Shown here: positions 36,783 to 44,501 of the stretch, one piece after another
Layout of the letters: every line of letters begins with the position of its first letter
How positions within the stretch are numbered: position 1 is the first letter of the stretch
Source of the DNA: Clostridium massiliamazoniense
GTDB taxonomy: Bacteria > Bacillota > Clostridia > Clostridiales > Clostridiaceae
Direction: 5' to 3'
Assembly: GCF_001403635.1 (NCBI RefSeq)
Contig: NZ_LN879466.1
Span: forward strand, 398,254-462,253
Length of the DNA: 64,000 nucleotides
The notes under the pieces: generated by a model
What the model was told of the DNA's origin: nothing
The model's input: only the letters and a program-made list of their open reading frames with translations
The model's database searches: none
Position numbers and translations under genes: made by a program

Positions 36783-37223
36783 TTAATTTGGAATAGTTAA
36801 AGTTGCATTATTGTTATTAACTTTAATAGATAATGTTAATGGATATTTTGTATCATGTTTAAAATCATAATTGATTGATAGTTCATATTGTTGTCCACTT
36901 TGATATATGTCATTATCCGATGAAATATTTATTTTATATTCATTAGATGGAATAATTTTGTTATTTTGGATTAAAGTTATATCATTATTTTTCAATGCTG
37001 GAATACTTGTATTTGAAGTATTAATAACAGTAAAATTAACTGCTTGATCATTTAAAACTCCTGATGAACCATTCATTAATATTTCATAATCTCCTATTGT
37101 TGCTTGTGGTCTACTAAATGTTGATGTAGTTATAGGAGGTTTACCTGTTGAAATATACTCATATACCATTCCTCCGCCAATAATTACTATTAGTGCTATT
37201 ATTATCTTAAATTTTTTATTCAT
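36783..37223 (-). CDS. Membrane-anchored extracytoplasmic protein of ABC operon, unknown function
   Basis: 146 residues. An N-terminal membrane anchor (FKIIIALIVIIGGGMVYEYI, no lipobox Cys) is followed by about 115 residues rich in Asn, Ser and Thr with beta-strand periodicity (NFTVINTSNTSIPALKNNDI ... YPLTLSIKVNNNN), like an Ig-type or DUF4352-type extracellular fold. AAGGAGAT precedes the ATG. It is the last gene of the minus-strand ABC operon, 13 bp after the permease gene. In bacteriocin immunity or export clusters such anchored partners assist BcrAB-like transporters; that role here is inference. Confidence 0.75.
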   Translation of the reverse strand: MNKKFKIIIALIVIIGGGMVYEYISTGKPPITTSTFSRPQATIGDYEILMNGSSGVLNDQAVNFTVINTSNTSIPALKNNDITLIQNNKIIPSNEYKINISSDNDIYQSGQQYELSINYDFKHDTKYPLTLSIKVNNNNATLTIPN

Positions 37224-37236
37224 TTATATCTCCTTA

Positions 37237-37929
37237 TTAGTTAATAGATTTTTTATTAAATAAAATTAAGCTTATTATTAATCCTATTATTATATAGATA
37301 ATTGAAATAAAAATTATATGAAATTCATTTTTTTCTAGAATATCAATTGATAAATCGTTTACTATATTTATTATTCCTAATTTATCTAAAAATAGTTTTG
37401 AAACTATATATATAGCTAAAAAAATATACGCTACATATGCAGATTTATCTAAACTTATAGATATAATTAATCCTATAATTGCTAGAGCCATTAAAGGTAT
37501 TATTAAAATGTAATTATATATAATAATAGGTAGAATTCCATGAATCATATTTTTACATAAACATAATGTACTTATAAAACCTATTATTAAATTTAAACTT
37601 AACATAATAATTGCATTAATAAAAAATATTATAAATTTACTTATTATAAATTCATTTCTAGTTATAGAATATATAAGTGATAATTTTATAGTTCCATTTC
37701 CATATTCATCGCTTATATATCCACCAAAATATACAATGATAAATAATATTAAATTATAAAATGCAATATTTTCAAATAGTATGAAAATTTCTTTTTCAGA
37801 AGTAATTATTCCTTTTTTATACATATATAAACTTAATATTATAGATAATATATTAATCGCAAACATAATTATGTAAATACTGTATGTTTTATATAATTTA
37901 TAAAAATCATTTTTTATTATATTAATCAT
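37237..37929 (-). CDS. ABC-2 type transporter permease
   Basis: 230 residues from the ATG at 37929 (GGTG site five bases upstream). A GTG nine bases earlier is possible. Six membrane segments are visible (YIIMFAINILSIILSLYMY, NLILFIIVYFGGYISDEYGN, and so on) with the ISDEYGNGTIKLSLIYSITR motif typical of ABC-2 permeases that work with BcrA-type ATPases. Its start overlaps the ATPase gene by eight bases, so the two are translated together. Likely role: export or removal of an antimicrobial peptide or lipid; substrate unknown. Confidence 0.85.
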   Translation of the reverse strand: MINIIKNDFYKLYKTYSIYIIMFAINILSIILSLYMYKKGIITSEKEIFILFENIAFYNLILFIIVYFGGYISDEYGNGTIKLSLIYSITRNEFIISKFIIFFINAIIMLSLNLIIGFISTLCLCKNMIHGILPIIIYNYILIIPLMALAIIGLIISISLDKSAYVAYIFLAIYIVSKLFLDKLGIINIVNDLSIDILEKNEFHIIFISIIYIIIGLIISLILFNKKSIN

Positions 37930-38833
37930 TTGTTTCACCTATAATATCCATAAATTTATCTTCTAAATTTAAAGAATTTCTTTCAAAATAACTTATATTA
38001 AATCCTTTTTGAATAATTTCTTTATGCAATTCAAGAGCTTTTAATTTTGTTTCAATCACTAGCTCTGAATCATTTAATAGAATTTTTGTACCTATATTTT
38101 TTTCTTCCACAAACTTCAATATTTTAGTACATTCATCAGAAATTATTTTTATTGTTAAATTTTTACTTCCAATAATCTCTGATATTGTACCTTCTCTAAT
38201 TTTAGTTCCATTTTTTATTATTATAGCTCTATTACATATAAGTTCAATTTCGTGTAATAAATGTGATGAAATTATAACAGTTTTTCCATATATGTTAACA
38301 ATATTGCTTATAATTTTTCTGATTTCTATAATACCAGAAGGATCAAGTCCATTAGTTGGTTCATCTAAGATTATTATTTCAGTATCCCTTATAAGAGCCA
38401 TTGCTATTCCAAGTCTCTGTTTCATACCTAATGAAAATGTTGAAACTTTATCGTTACTTCTTCCAACTAGTCCAACAATTTTAATAACATCTTCTATGGA
38501 ATATTTAGAATTTTTTTTAGATAAGTTCTTCATAATCTTTAAATTTTCATATGCTGATAAATTATAAAATAAACTTGGAGATTCAATTATTCCTGAAATC
38601 TCAGATAATGCTTTTTTTAATTCATTATCTATGGAATAAGAATTTATATAAATTAATCCAGAATCTTTATTTACTAATCCTAGTATAAGTTTCATAATGG
38701 TACTTTTCCCAGCTCCATTTGGTCCAAGCAACCCAAAAATATCATTTTTATATACATTGAAGCTTAAATTTTTTATAATTTCTTTTGAGTTATATTTTTT
38801 ATTTAAATTTTTTATTTCTAAAACTTTTTTCAT
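37922..38833 (-). CDS. ABC transporter ATPase, BcrA-like
   Basis: 303 residues. Walker A LLGPNGAGKSTIMKLILGL, signature FSLGMKQRLGIAMAL, Walker B IIILDEPTNGLDPSG and H-loop VIISSHLLHEIE are intact. The C-terminal about 85 residues match the extension of BcrA/NatA-type subunits. It pairs with the overlapping permease gene. Systems of this build confer resistance to bacitracin or lantibiotics or export peptides. AGAAGGAG precedes the ATG. The gene lies 112 bp after an unrecognised 428-residue protein gene on the same strand; no hairpin separates them, so a common transcript is likely. Confidence 0.9.
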   Translation of the reverse strand: MKKVLEIKNLNKKYNSKEIIKNLSFNVYKNDIFGLLGPNGAGKSTIMKLILGLVNKDSGLIYINSYSIDNELKKALSEISGIIESPSLFYNLSAYENLKIMKNLSKKNSKYSIEDVIKIVGLVGRSNDKVSTFSLGMKQRLGIAMALIRDTEIIILDEPTNGLDPSGIIEIRKIISNIVNIYGKTVIISSHLLHEIELICNRAIIIKNGTKIREGTISEIIGSKNLTIKIISDECTKILKFVEEKNIGTKILLNDSELVIETKLKALELHKEIIQKGFNISYFERNSLNLEDKFMDIIGETND

Positions 38834-38945
38834 TAAAAAACTCCTTCTATATTAAATAACTTTTTATAATGTAATATTTTTAATTGTTAAATAAATTTTT
38901 CAAATAATTTAAATTACTTTTTAGACTTAAATTTATTTTTATTAC

Positions 38946-40232
38946 TTAAATTTGAGAAGAATTAATTTTAATTTTTTTTGTGTGTTCTCTAACAATTGTT
39001 TCTCCTTCTTCTAAGTTTAAATGATACTTTTTAGCGTATTCTAGTGCCTCCTGTGAAGGATGATGTCCTTTAATTAATTTCCTTTTATGAGGTAATAGTT
39101 TTATGGTTTTTTCTATTTTAGGATTATTTGAGGGAACTTTATCTCTTGTGTGTGTATAAATACCTTTACGTATGTTAATTTTATAATTATTTTCTATTTT
39201 ATATATTAGATTTATATTGGATTTTAGAATAGGACTATTACCATTATAAGTTAAGTATTGACCTGGATAAATTTCAGATGCAGTCAATGGATCTATAGTA
39301 GGCTCTATACAATAAAATTGTAGTATAATTTCTAAAATTCTAGTATAATTTTTATTAACAAATAAAGTGTATTTATCTACAAGATTTATAAATAATGGAT
39401 AAATATTACCTGCTGATTCATAATATATAAGTATCCAAAGTTTATTATTTATTATTTTTTCTCTAATTATAATATCACCAACACCATTATAATTTACATC
39501 TTTTATAATAATTCCTTCTTCTGGTAATAAATACTTTCTATTCTTAAAACAATTATAAATTTTTTTGTCCATAACTATTATTTCATCTATTGTATAACCA
39601 TCAAAAAATAATTCTACTAAAAAATTATTATTTATATCCATTACACTATTAAACATATGTTTATCTAAATGATACATATATGCAAGTCGAGAAAAGTTAA
39701 ATAAGTTTCCATCAAATCTCCAATAATAGTTTTTACAATTATTTTTTCGATTGTCTATTAAATTTTTATAATAAATATCTTTATATAAATTATTTAATTT
39801 TAGGTTTAAATCTTTCATTCTTATCTTTTTATTATAACTTTTAATATAGCTAAATCTAGATAAGTCTACTATACTTATTACAAAGGATGCAAATAAATAG
39901 TCTTCAAACATACTTACATTATTATTAAATATATAGGTATTATTATTTTGGATAGAACAATTATCTATATTTTCATATAAATATGATACATAACTACAAA
40001 CTATATTATAAATTTTAAGATATTCATCAACATCTAATGTTCTTATAAATTTCTTTAAATGAGAAAATACTTTTCCATTATCATTAATATCTAATATATT
40101 TATAAATAATTTATCTATTATTTTAGTATCCTCTAGTCTGTTATTATTTATTAAATATATATTTAATTTTTGATACAATTCTTCTATATTATATTTAGAT
40201 AACTTTTTATACCTTTCCTTATAATCTTCCAT
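38946..40232 (-). CDS. Unrecognised 428-residue protein upstream of BcrA-like ABC operon
   Basis: 428 residues, very rich in Asn, Ile, Lys and Tyr, no signal peptide and no clear membrane segment. The N-terminal half looks helical (YKERYKKLSKYNIEELYQKL). Residues about 235-310 look beta-rich with an Asp/Gly turn (IIIKDVNYNGVGDIIIREKI). The C-terminus is a basic region (IKLLPHKRKLIKGHHPSQEA) followed by LEYAKKYHLNLEEGETIVRE, a possible binding motif. Ribosome site GGGAG is good. I know no matching family. It lies between a LytTR regulator gene and a BcrA-type transporter on the same strand, so it may be regulated with them; whether it makes, senses or modifies the transported compound is open. 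Confidence 0.75.
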   Translation of the reverse strand: MEDYKERYKKLSKYNIEELYQKLNIYLINNNRLEDTKIIDKLFINILDINDNGKVFSHLKKFIRTLDVDEYLKIYNIVCSYVSYLYENIDNCSIQNNNTYIFNNNVSMFEDYLFASFVISIVDLSRFSYIKSYNKKIRMKDLNLKLNNLYKDIYYKNLIDNRKNNCKNYYWRFDGNLFNFSRLAYMYHLDKHMFNSVMDINNNFLVELFFDGYTIDEIIVMDKKIYNCFKNRKYLLPEEGIIIKDVNYNGVGDIIIREKIINNKLWILIYYESAGNIYPLFINLVDKYTLFVNKNYTRILEIILQFYCIEPTIDPLTASEIYPGQYLTYNGNSPILKSNINLIYKIENNYKINIRKGIYTHTRDKVPSNNPKIEKTIKLLPHKRKLIKGHHPSQEALEYAKKYHLNLEEGETIVREHTKKIKINSSQI

Positions 40233-40324
40233 ATATTTACTCCCTTTTTTAGATAGTTATTAAATCTCTAAAAATTAAATTTATAATAAATTATTTATTT
40301 TATAGAAATAGTTCTCTTTGATAC

Positions 40325-41079
40325 TTAGCTAAAAACGACTTTATTATTATTGGCTAAATAATCAAGTAATTTATCTTTTACTTCAGTAATTTTTAATCTA
40401 CTTATTGGAATACTATAATTATAATTTAAAATTAAGCTTTCTTTGTTCATTTCTACTATATGTTCTGGATTTACTAAAAATCCTCTATGACATCTTATGA
40501 ACTTACTATTATTTAATTTTTTTTCTAAATTAGTTATCTTGTCATAGAAATCTAATTTCCCATTTTTTGTAACAGCAGTCACCATTCTATTATTTGTTTC
40601 AAAAAATAAAATATCTTCTATATTTAATATTTTTAATCCAGCTTTTTTGTTTATGCAAAATAAATTTTTTTCAATTTTATATATCTTATTCAAAACTTTT
40701 AAAAATTCCTTTTCTATTTTTTCTTTATCTATATCTTTTAAATCTTTGTCTGTAGGTTTTAATAAATAATTTGATATTCCTATGTCATAGCCTTCTAATA
40801 TATATTTTTTACTTCTACTAAAAAATATTATTTGTGTAGTACTATTGATTTCCTTTATGCATCTAGCTATATAAATCCCTTTTTGCATATCTAAATCTAC
40901 ATTAATAAAAACTATATTATATTGGTTATCAATATCTTTAAATTTAAATAAAAACTTTTCAGGTTCCTCAAAGATATCAATAATAACATCAATATTTTTT
41001 TTTTAGATATATTACTTAATATACTAAATACTTCTTTGTTAAAATTTTTTTCTATATCACATATTGCTACATTTATCAT
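40325..41079 (-). pseudogene. LytTR-family response regulator, frameshifted in an A10 run
   Basis: Translation from the ATG at 41079 (AAGGAG site) gives MINVAICDIEKNFNKEVFSI, then loses frame at the A10 run (plus-strand T10, 40995-41004) and stops soon after. One more A restores a single 251-codon frame: receiver domain (phosphoacceptor Asp in VFINVDLDM, Lys in YLLKP) and a C-terminal LytTR DNA-binding domain (FIRCHRGFLVNPEHIVEMNK). The family length is about 240-250, so the joined form is natural. The downstream part alone could start at 40888 but would lack half of the receiver. A sequencing slip, phase variation or a true inactivation are all possible. No histidine kinase gene is adjacent. 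Confidence 0.8.
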
Positions 41080-41569
41080 TTGACTCTCCTTGTTATTTTA
41101 TAGTCTAAAAACTATTTATACTTTATTTAGATATTTAAATTTTAAAATAATATTAATAATAAATAATGATTATTATATGCTATAATATTATATAAAAGTA
41201 ATTAATAATAAATAATAATTATTATGTAATATTATAATATATTATATAATAATTATTATGTAATATTATAATATATTATATAATAATTATTAGTAATATT
41301 TTCATATAAGTGGTATAAATTGTTCTATATTTGTAATAAAATGATGTAATAAATAATTTAATTTACTTATTATGTAAAATTTATATGGATATATGAATAG
41401 ACTTTAAAATTTAATTCTATTAAATTTTAAGTATTTTTCTAATACTTTTAATATTGTAATTAAGTAATCAAAATATAATAATATTTATGCAATATTGAAA
41501 TATCTTTTTGGTTAAACAAAAAACATCCAACTAAATAAAATAGCTAGATATTTTTTATTTATTATATTT
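41080..41569. other. Intergenic region, 490 bp, AT-rich, with short tandem repeat
   Basis: It lies between the end of the glycosyltransferase unit and the start of the LytTR regulator gene (both minus strand). It contains a 34-bp tandem repeat (see repeat) and no open frame. The regulator's promoter should be here but cannot be picked out. Confidence 0.6.
41214..41293. repeat. 34-bp tandem repeat, about 2.3 copies
   Basis: The unit AATAATTATTATGTAATATT... (34 bp, all but one base A/T) occurs at 41214 and 41248 identically, with a partial third copy at 41282. Each unit is itself near-palindromic. It lies 135-215 bp upstream of the LytTR regulator start and could affect its promoter. Confidence 0.8.
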
Positions 41570-41752
41570 TTATTTTGCAACCATTTTTATAATTAAGTTT
41601 AATACAACTAAAAGTGGAATAAATATATACATTAAAAAGGTAGGTATTAATAATCCATAATTTTTAAGATGATATATTTTTAAAGTAAATACAGCTGTAA
41701 TAAATATTAATATAAGTAGGGTAATAAAAATTTTAACTAACTTCATCATCAT
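41570..41752 (-). CDS. Small membrane protein coupled to glycosyltransferase
   Basis: About 60 residues from ATG at 41752 (two more ATGs follow directly; a start 30 bp upstream lacks a ribosome site). Two membrane segments (KIFITLLILIFITAVFTLKI and YGLLIPTFLMYIFIPLLVVL). The ribosome site GGAGG lies inside the end of the glycosyltransferase gene and the start overlaps its last codons in another frame, so translation is coupled. Small membrane partners occur beside processive GT2 synthases (for example IcaD/PgaD beside IcaA/PgaC), which this resembles in size and place but not in sequence. Confidence 0.75.
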   Translation of the reverse strand: MMMKLVKIFITLLILIFITAVFTLKIYHLKNYGLLIPTFLMYIFIPLLVVLNLIIKMVAK

Positions 41753-43049
41753 CTTTTCCTCCATACATAACATGTTTTTCACTCATATTATGTGCTGTTT
41801 TATCCCAAGATACCTGTGGAAAGAAACATGTAAATAATCCTTGAACTTGAGCTGCTACGTAAACTATAGCAGAGTAGAAGAAAGCTATATATATTCTAAA
41901 AAATCTTATTATTTTTAATGGAATACTAACTTCTTTAGTAAAAACAATTTTACCTTCAGTTAATATACATGTTATTGGGAAAATAAAATAATTAATTATT
42001 TCTAATATTAGCCACAGAGGTAAGAAGGACCAAATACGGGGAATATCTTTAGTTACTAAAGGATCAACTATTCCTAGTAATATTATTAATATAGTAATTG
42101 GTGATCTCATCATAGCAAATGAATAGATTAAAGTTTCCAATCTATTTAATATATCTCTAGTAGACTTAATTTTAAACAATCCTATTAACTGCTTTGGTAA
42201 TGTTGAAAAAGCTACTCTCCAATGTCCTTGTGACCATCTTAATCTTTGCTTATGACTAGCAAGGATACTATTTGGTTTTTCATCATAAACAATAGCTTGG
42301 TGATTCCATAAAGTTTTCTTATTAGCTAATGTTAATTCTACTTGTAATTCAAAATCTTCTGTATATGTTCTAGGATTCCATCCATGTTCTTTTACATAAC
42401 CTGTATTTAATGAGAATCCTGTTCCACCTATAGTAGAATTTAATCCTAATCTATGCTTAGCATACTGTATAGTTCTATTAGCAACAAAATATGAGGCTGA
42501 ATATCCTGATGACATAAAGGAACTTAAGATATTTTTAATTCCTAAGTATCCTTGAACAACTGTAACATCATCTTTTCCATAAGTTAATATTTGTGAATTC
42601 ATCTCTTTTAAAAAGTTTTTATTAATGATATTATCAGCATCTAATATTACTATATAGTCATAATTTTTCCATTCAGATTCATTATTAAAATATTTTTGAA
42701 GAACATAAGGTTTACCCTTAGGTTCATTTGGATCAAACTTTATATCTAAAGTTCTATTATATTTACTTGCTATATCAAATGTATTATCAGATGAATTATT
42801 AACTAAACATGTTACTGAAAAAAGTTCCTTTTTATAGTCTAAATCTTTAATCTTTTTTAACGTATCTTCAATTACATTTTCCTCATTACAAGCAGGAATT
42901 AAAAATAAGAATTTAAGATTATCTTCCAATATATCATAATCTCTAGTAGGCCTAAATAAACCAAAGAAACCTAATACAGAGTAAAATAATAATTGTACAA
43001 ATATCATTAATATTAATATTAATGTTATATAAAGAATAATAATTTCCAT
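41733..43049 (-). CDS. Processive family 2 glycosyltransferase (polysaccharide synthase-like)
   Basis: 438 residues. An N-terminal membrane segment (IILYITLILILMIFVQLLFY) is followed by a GT2 catalytic domain: FLIPACNEENVIEDTL, YIVILDADNII (DxD-type), GGTGFSLNTG, TEDFELQVEL (catalytic base region) and KQRLRWSQGHW (QxxRW of processive synthases). At least three C-terminal membrane segments follow. This is the build of PgaC/IcaA, hyaluronan and cellulose-type synthases, which polymerise and extrude a glycan. The product cannot be told. GAAAGGAG precedes the ATG. A small membrane gene overlaps its 3' end. No deacetylase or export genes are adjacent. Confidence 0.88.
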   Translation of the reverse strand: MEIIILYITLILILMIFVQLLFYSVLGFFGLFRPTRDYDILEDNLKFLFLIPACNEENVIEDTLKKIKDLDYKKELFSVTCLVNNSSDNTFDIASKYNRTLDIKFDPNEPKGKPYVLQKYFNNESEWKNYDYIVILDADNIINKNFLKEMNSQILTYGKDDVTVVQGYLGIKNILSSFMSSGYSASYFVANRTIQYAKHRLGLNSTIGGTGFSLNTGYVKEHGWNPRTYTEDFELQVELTLANKKTLWNHQAIVYDEKPNSILASHKQRLRWSQGHWRVAFSTLPKQLIGLFKIKSTRDILNRLETLIYSFAMMRSPITILIILLGIVDPLVTKDIPRIWSFLPLWLILEIINYFIFPITCILTEGKIVFTKEVSIPLKIIRFFRIYIAFFYSAIVYVAAQVQGLFTCFFPQVSWDKTAHNMSEKHVMYGGKDDDEVS

Positions 43050-43445
43050 ATTTTTCTCCTTTCAGAAAGATTTTTATGTTTTATAAAAATAGCATAAATA
43101 AATTTTAAATAATATAATATATGGTTAAAATGTTTATATAATAATTTAAGATGTTAATATAGATAGATTTTAAATCACTATTTTTATAATTTTAATAATT
43201 GAAAATTCTAAATTTAACTATAATTGTAATTAAGGATGAGATTCATTTAATTGAAGAAGAGCATAAAATAATTGCTGAAGCTTGGATAAAAGCTATGGAT
43301 ATATAATTAAGAACTGAAAACTTTAAATTTCTTTAAGGAAATTCATCTAAAAGGATTTTTCTCTATTTTATATTATAAGTTACTATATGAATAAAAAATA
43401 TTTATATAGTATAATTAAAAAAATACCAAAGATAAGAGGTGTGTT
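43050..43445. other. Intergenic region, 396 bp, with a gene remnant
   Basis: It separates divergent GT2 and carbonic anhydrase genes. It contains the decayed 3' end of an SGNH esterase gene (43235-43306). The rest is AT-rich and holds the two promoters. Confidence 0.6.
43235..43306 (+). pseudogene. Remnant: 3' end of an SGNH esterase gene
   Basis: The 24 codons read D-E-I-H-L-I-E-E-E then HKIIAEAWIKAMDI and stop. They match the last 23 residues of the esterase at 25124-25762 (DGVHPTQEGHKIIAKAWIKA and MDI) at both protein and base level, and end at the same codon. There is no start or ribosome site, and upstream similarity fades at once. It is a fragment left by an old duplication or by recombination. 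Confidence 0.85.
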
Positions 43446-44012
43446 ATGGAGAAGAAATTAATATTAGATGAAATATTAGACTTTAATAAGGAATTTGTTG
43501 AGAATAAAGAATATGAAAATTATAAAGCATCAAAGCTACCAGAAAAAAAGGTAGTAGTAGTTTCATGTATGGATACTAGATTAACAGAGCTTTTACCAAA
43601 GGCAATGAACATTAAAAATGGTGATGCTAAAATGATTAAAAATGCAGGTGGAACTATAGTTCATCCATTTGGAAGTGCTATAAGAAGTATATTAGTTGCT
43701 GTTTATGCCTTTGATGCAGAAGATATAATAATTGTAGGACATCATAATTGTGGAATGAGCAATTTAAATACTGAAGACCTTACAGATAAAATGAAAGAGA
43801 GAGGCATATCAGAAGAGGTATTTGCTACTCTTGAGAATTCAGGAATAGATATAAAAAGATGGCTACAAGGTTTTGAGTCAGTGGAAAAAGCCATTAAAGG
43901 AAGCGTTAATGTTGTTAGAAAACATCCATTAATGCCAAAGGAAGTAAGAGTTCATGGACTTGTTATAGATCCAGAAACAGGAAAACTTGATGTAGTTGTA
44001 AGAGGAATTTAA
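43446..44012 (+). CDS. Beta-class carbonic anhydrase
   Basis: 188 residues. Zinc ligands and active site are visible: VVVSCMDTRLTELLP (Cys41, Asp43, Arg45) and IIVGHHNCGMSNL (His99, Cys102). MIKNAGGTIVHPFGSAIRSI is the usual middle motif, and VRVHGLVIDPETGKLDVV the end of the domain. It interconverts CO2 and bicarbonate, supplying bicarbonate for carboxylation or managing pH. The length fits the short Cab-type beta class. AGAGGTG precedes the ATG. It stands alone, closed by a terminator. Confidence 0.93.
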   Translation: MEKKLILDEILDFNKEFVENKEYENYKASKLPEKKVVVVSCMDTRLTELLPKAMNIKNGDAKMIKNAGGTIVHPFGSAIRSILVAVYAFDAEDIIIVGHHNCGMSNLNTEDLTDKMKERGISEEVFATLENSGIDIKRWLQGFESVEKAIKGSVNVVRKHPLMPKEVRVHGLVIDPETGKLDVVVRGI

Positions 44013-44501
44013 TTCATATAGAATAGCTAAATTAATTAAGAGAGTAAAATTTCTTATTAATTTAGCTTTTTTAATTAATTAGAGATATAATATTTTAATT
44101 TTTATAAATGGTAGAAAGAGATTTAAGTAATATTTAAATTGAAATAATATTCAAATTATAAGTTATAAATTATAAAGAGAGATAAGGTTAAGAGAGAAAT
44201 TTACTGTATTTAAATGTTTAGCTAAATTAAGATAAAAGTAAGTATGAAACTACTTTATCTTAAGTTTGCAAAAAGTAATACTACAGCCTTTAGTGAGGAG
44301 ATAAAGAATGTTAAGAATTATGTTCAGTATTGATTTGGTTGTAAAAAAATAGTAATATTGTAATGAGAATAAAAGGAAAATTTATACTGTTTTTAGATAT
44401 AAAGTTGTATTGAGGGAAAAGAAATAATAATCAAGTTATTACTTATAGAAGAGGTAGTATTTTAATCTCTAGCTTTGAGATAAATTGGGGAGGATATTAT
44501 T
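44013..44501 (+). other. Intergenic region, 489 bp, with terminator and upstream hairpin
   Basis: After the carbonic anhydrase terminator there is a hairpin AAGATAAAAGTA/TACTTTATCTT (44229-44261) and a 14-codon frame with a GAGGAG site (44308-44352), which could be a leader of the amidohydrolase gene. Neither matches a riboswitch class I know. Confidence 0.5.
44025..44072 (+). terminator. Rho-independent terminator after carbonic anhydrase gene
   Basis: AGCTAAATTAATTAAG pairs with CTTATTAATTTAGCT with one bulge, followed by six T residues. Confidence 0.85.

Noticed and set aside
44308-44352. 14-codon leader frame (MLRIMFSIDLVVKK) before the amidohydrolase gene
   Set aside because: A ribosome site is present, but there is no attenuator hairpin at the right place and no codon run to suggest control; too weak to call.
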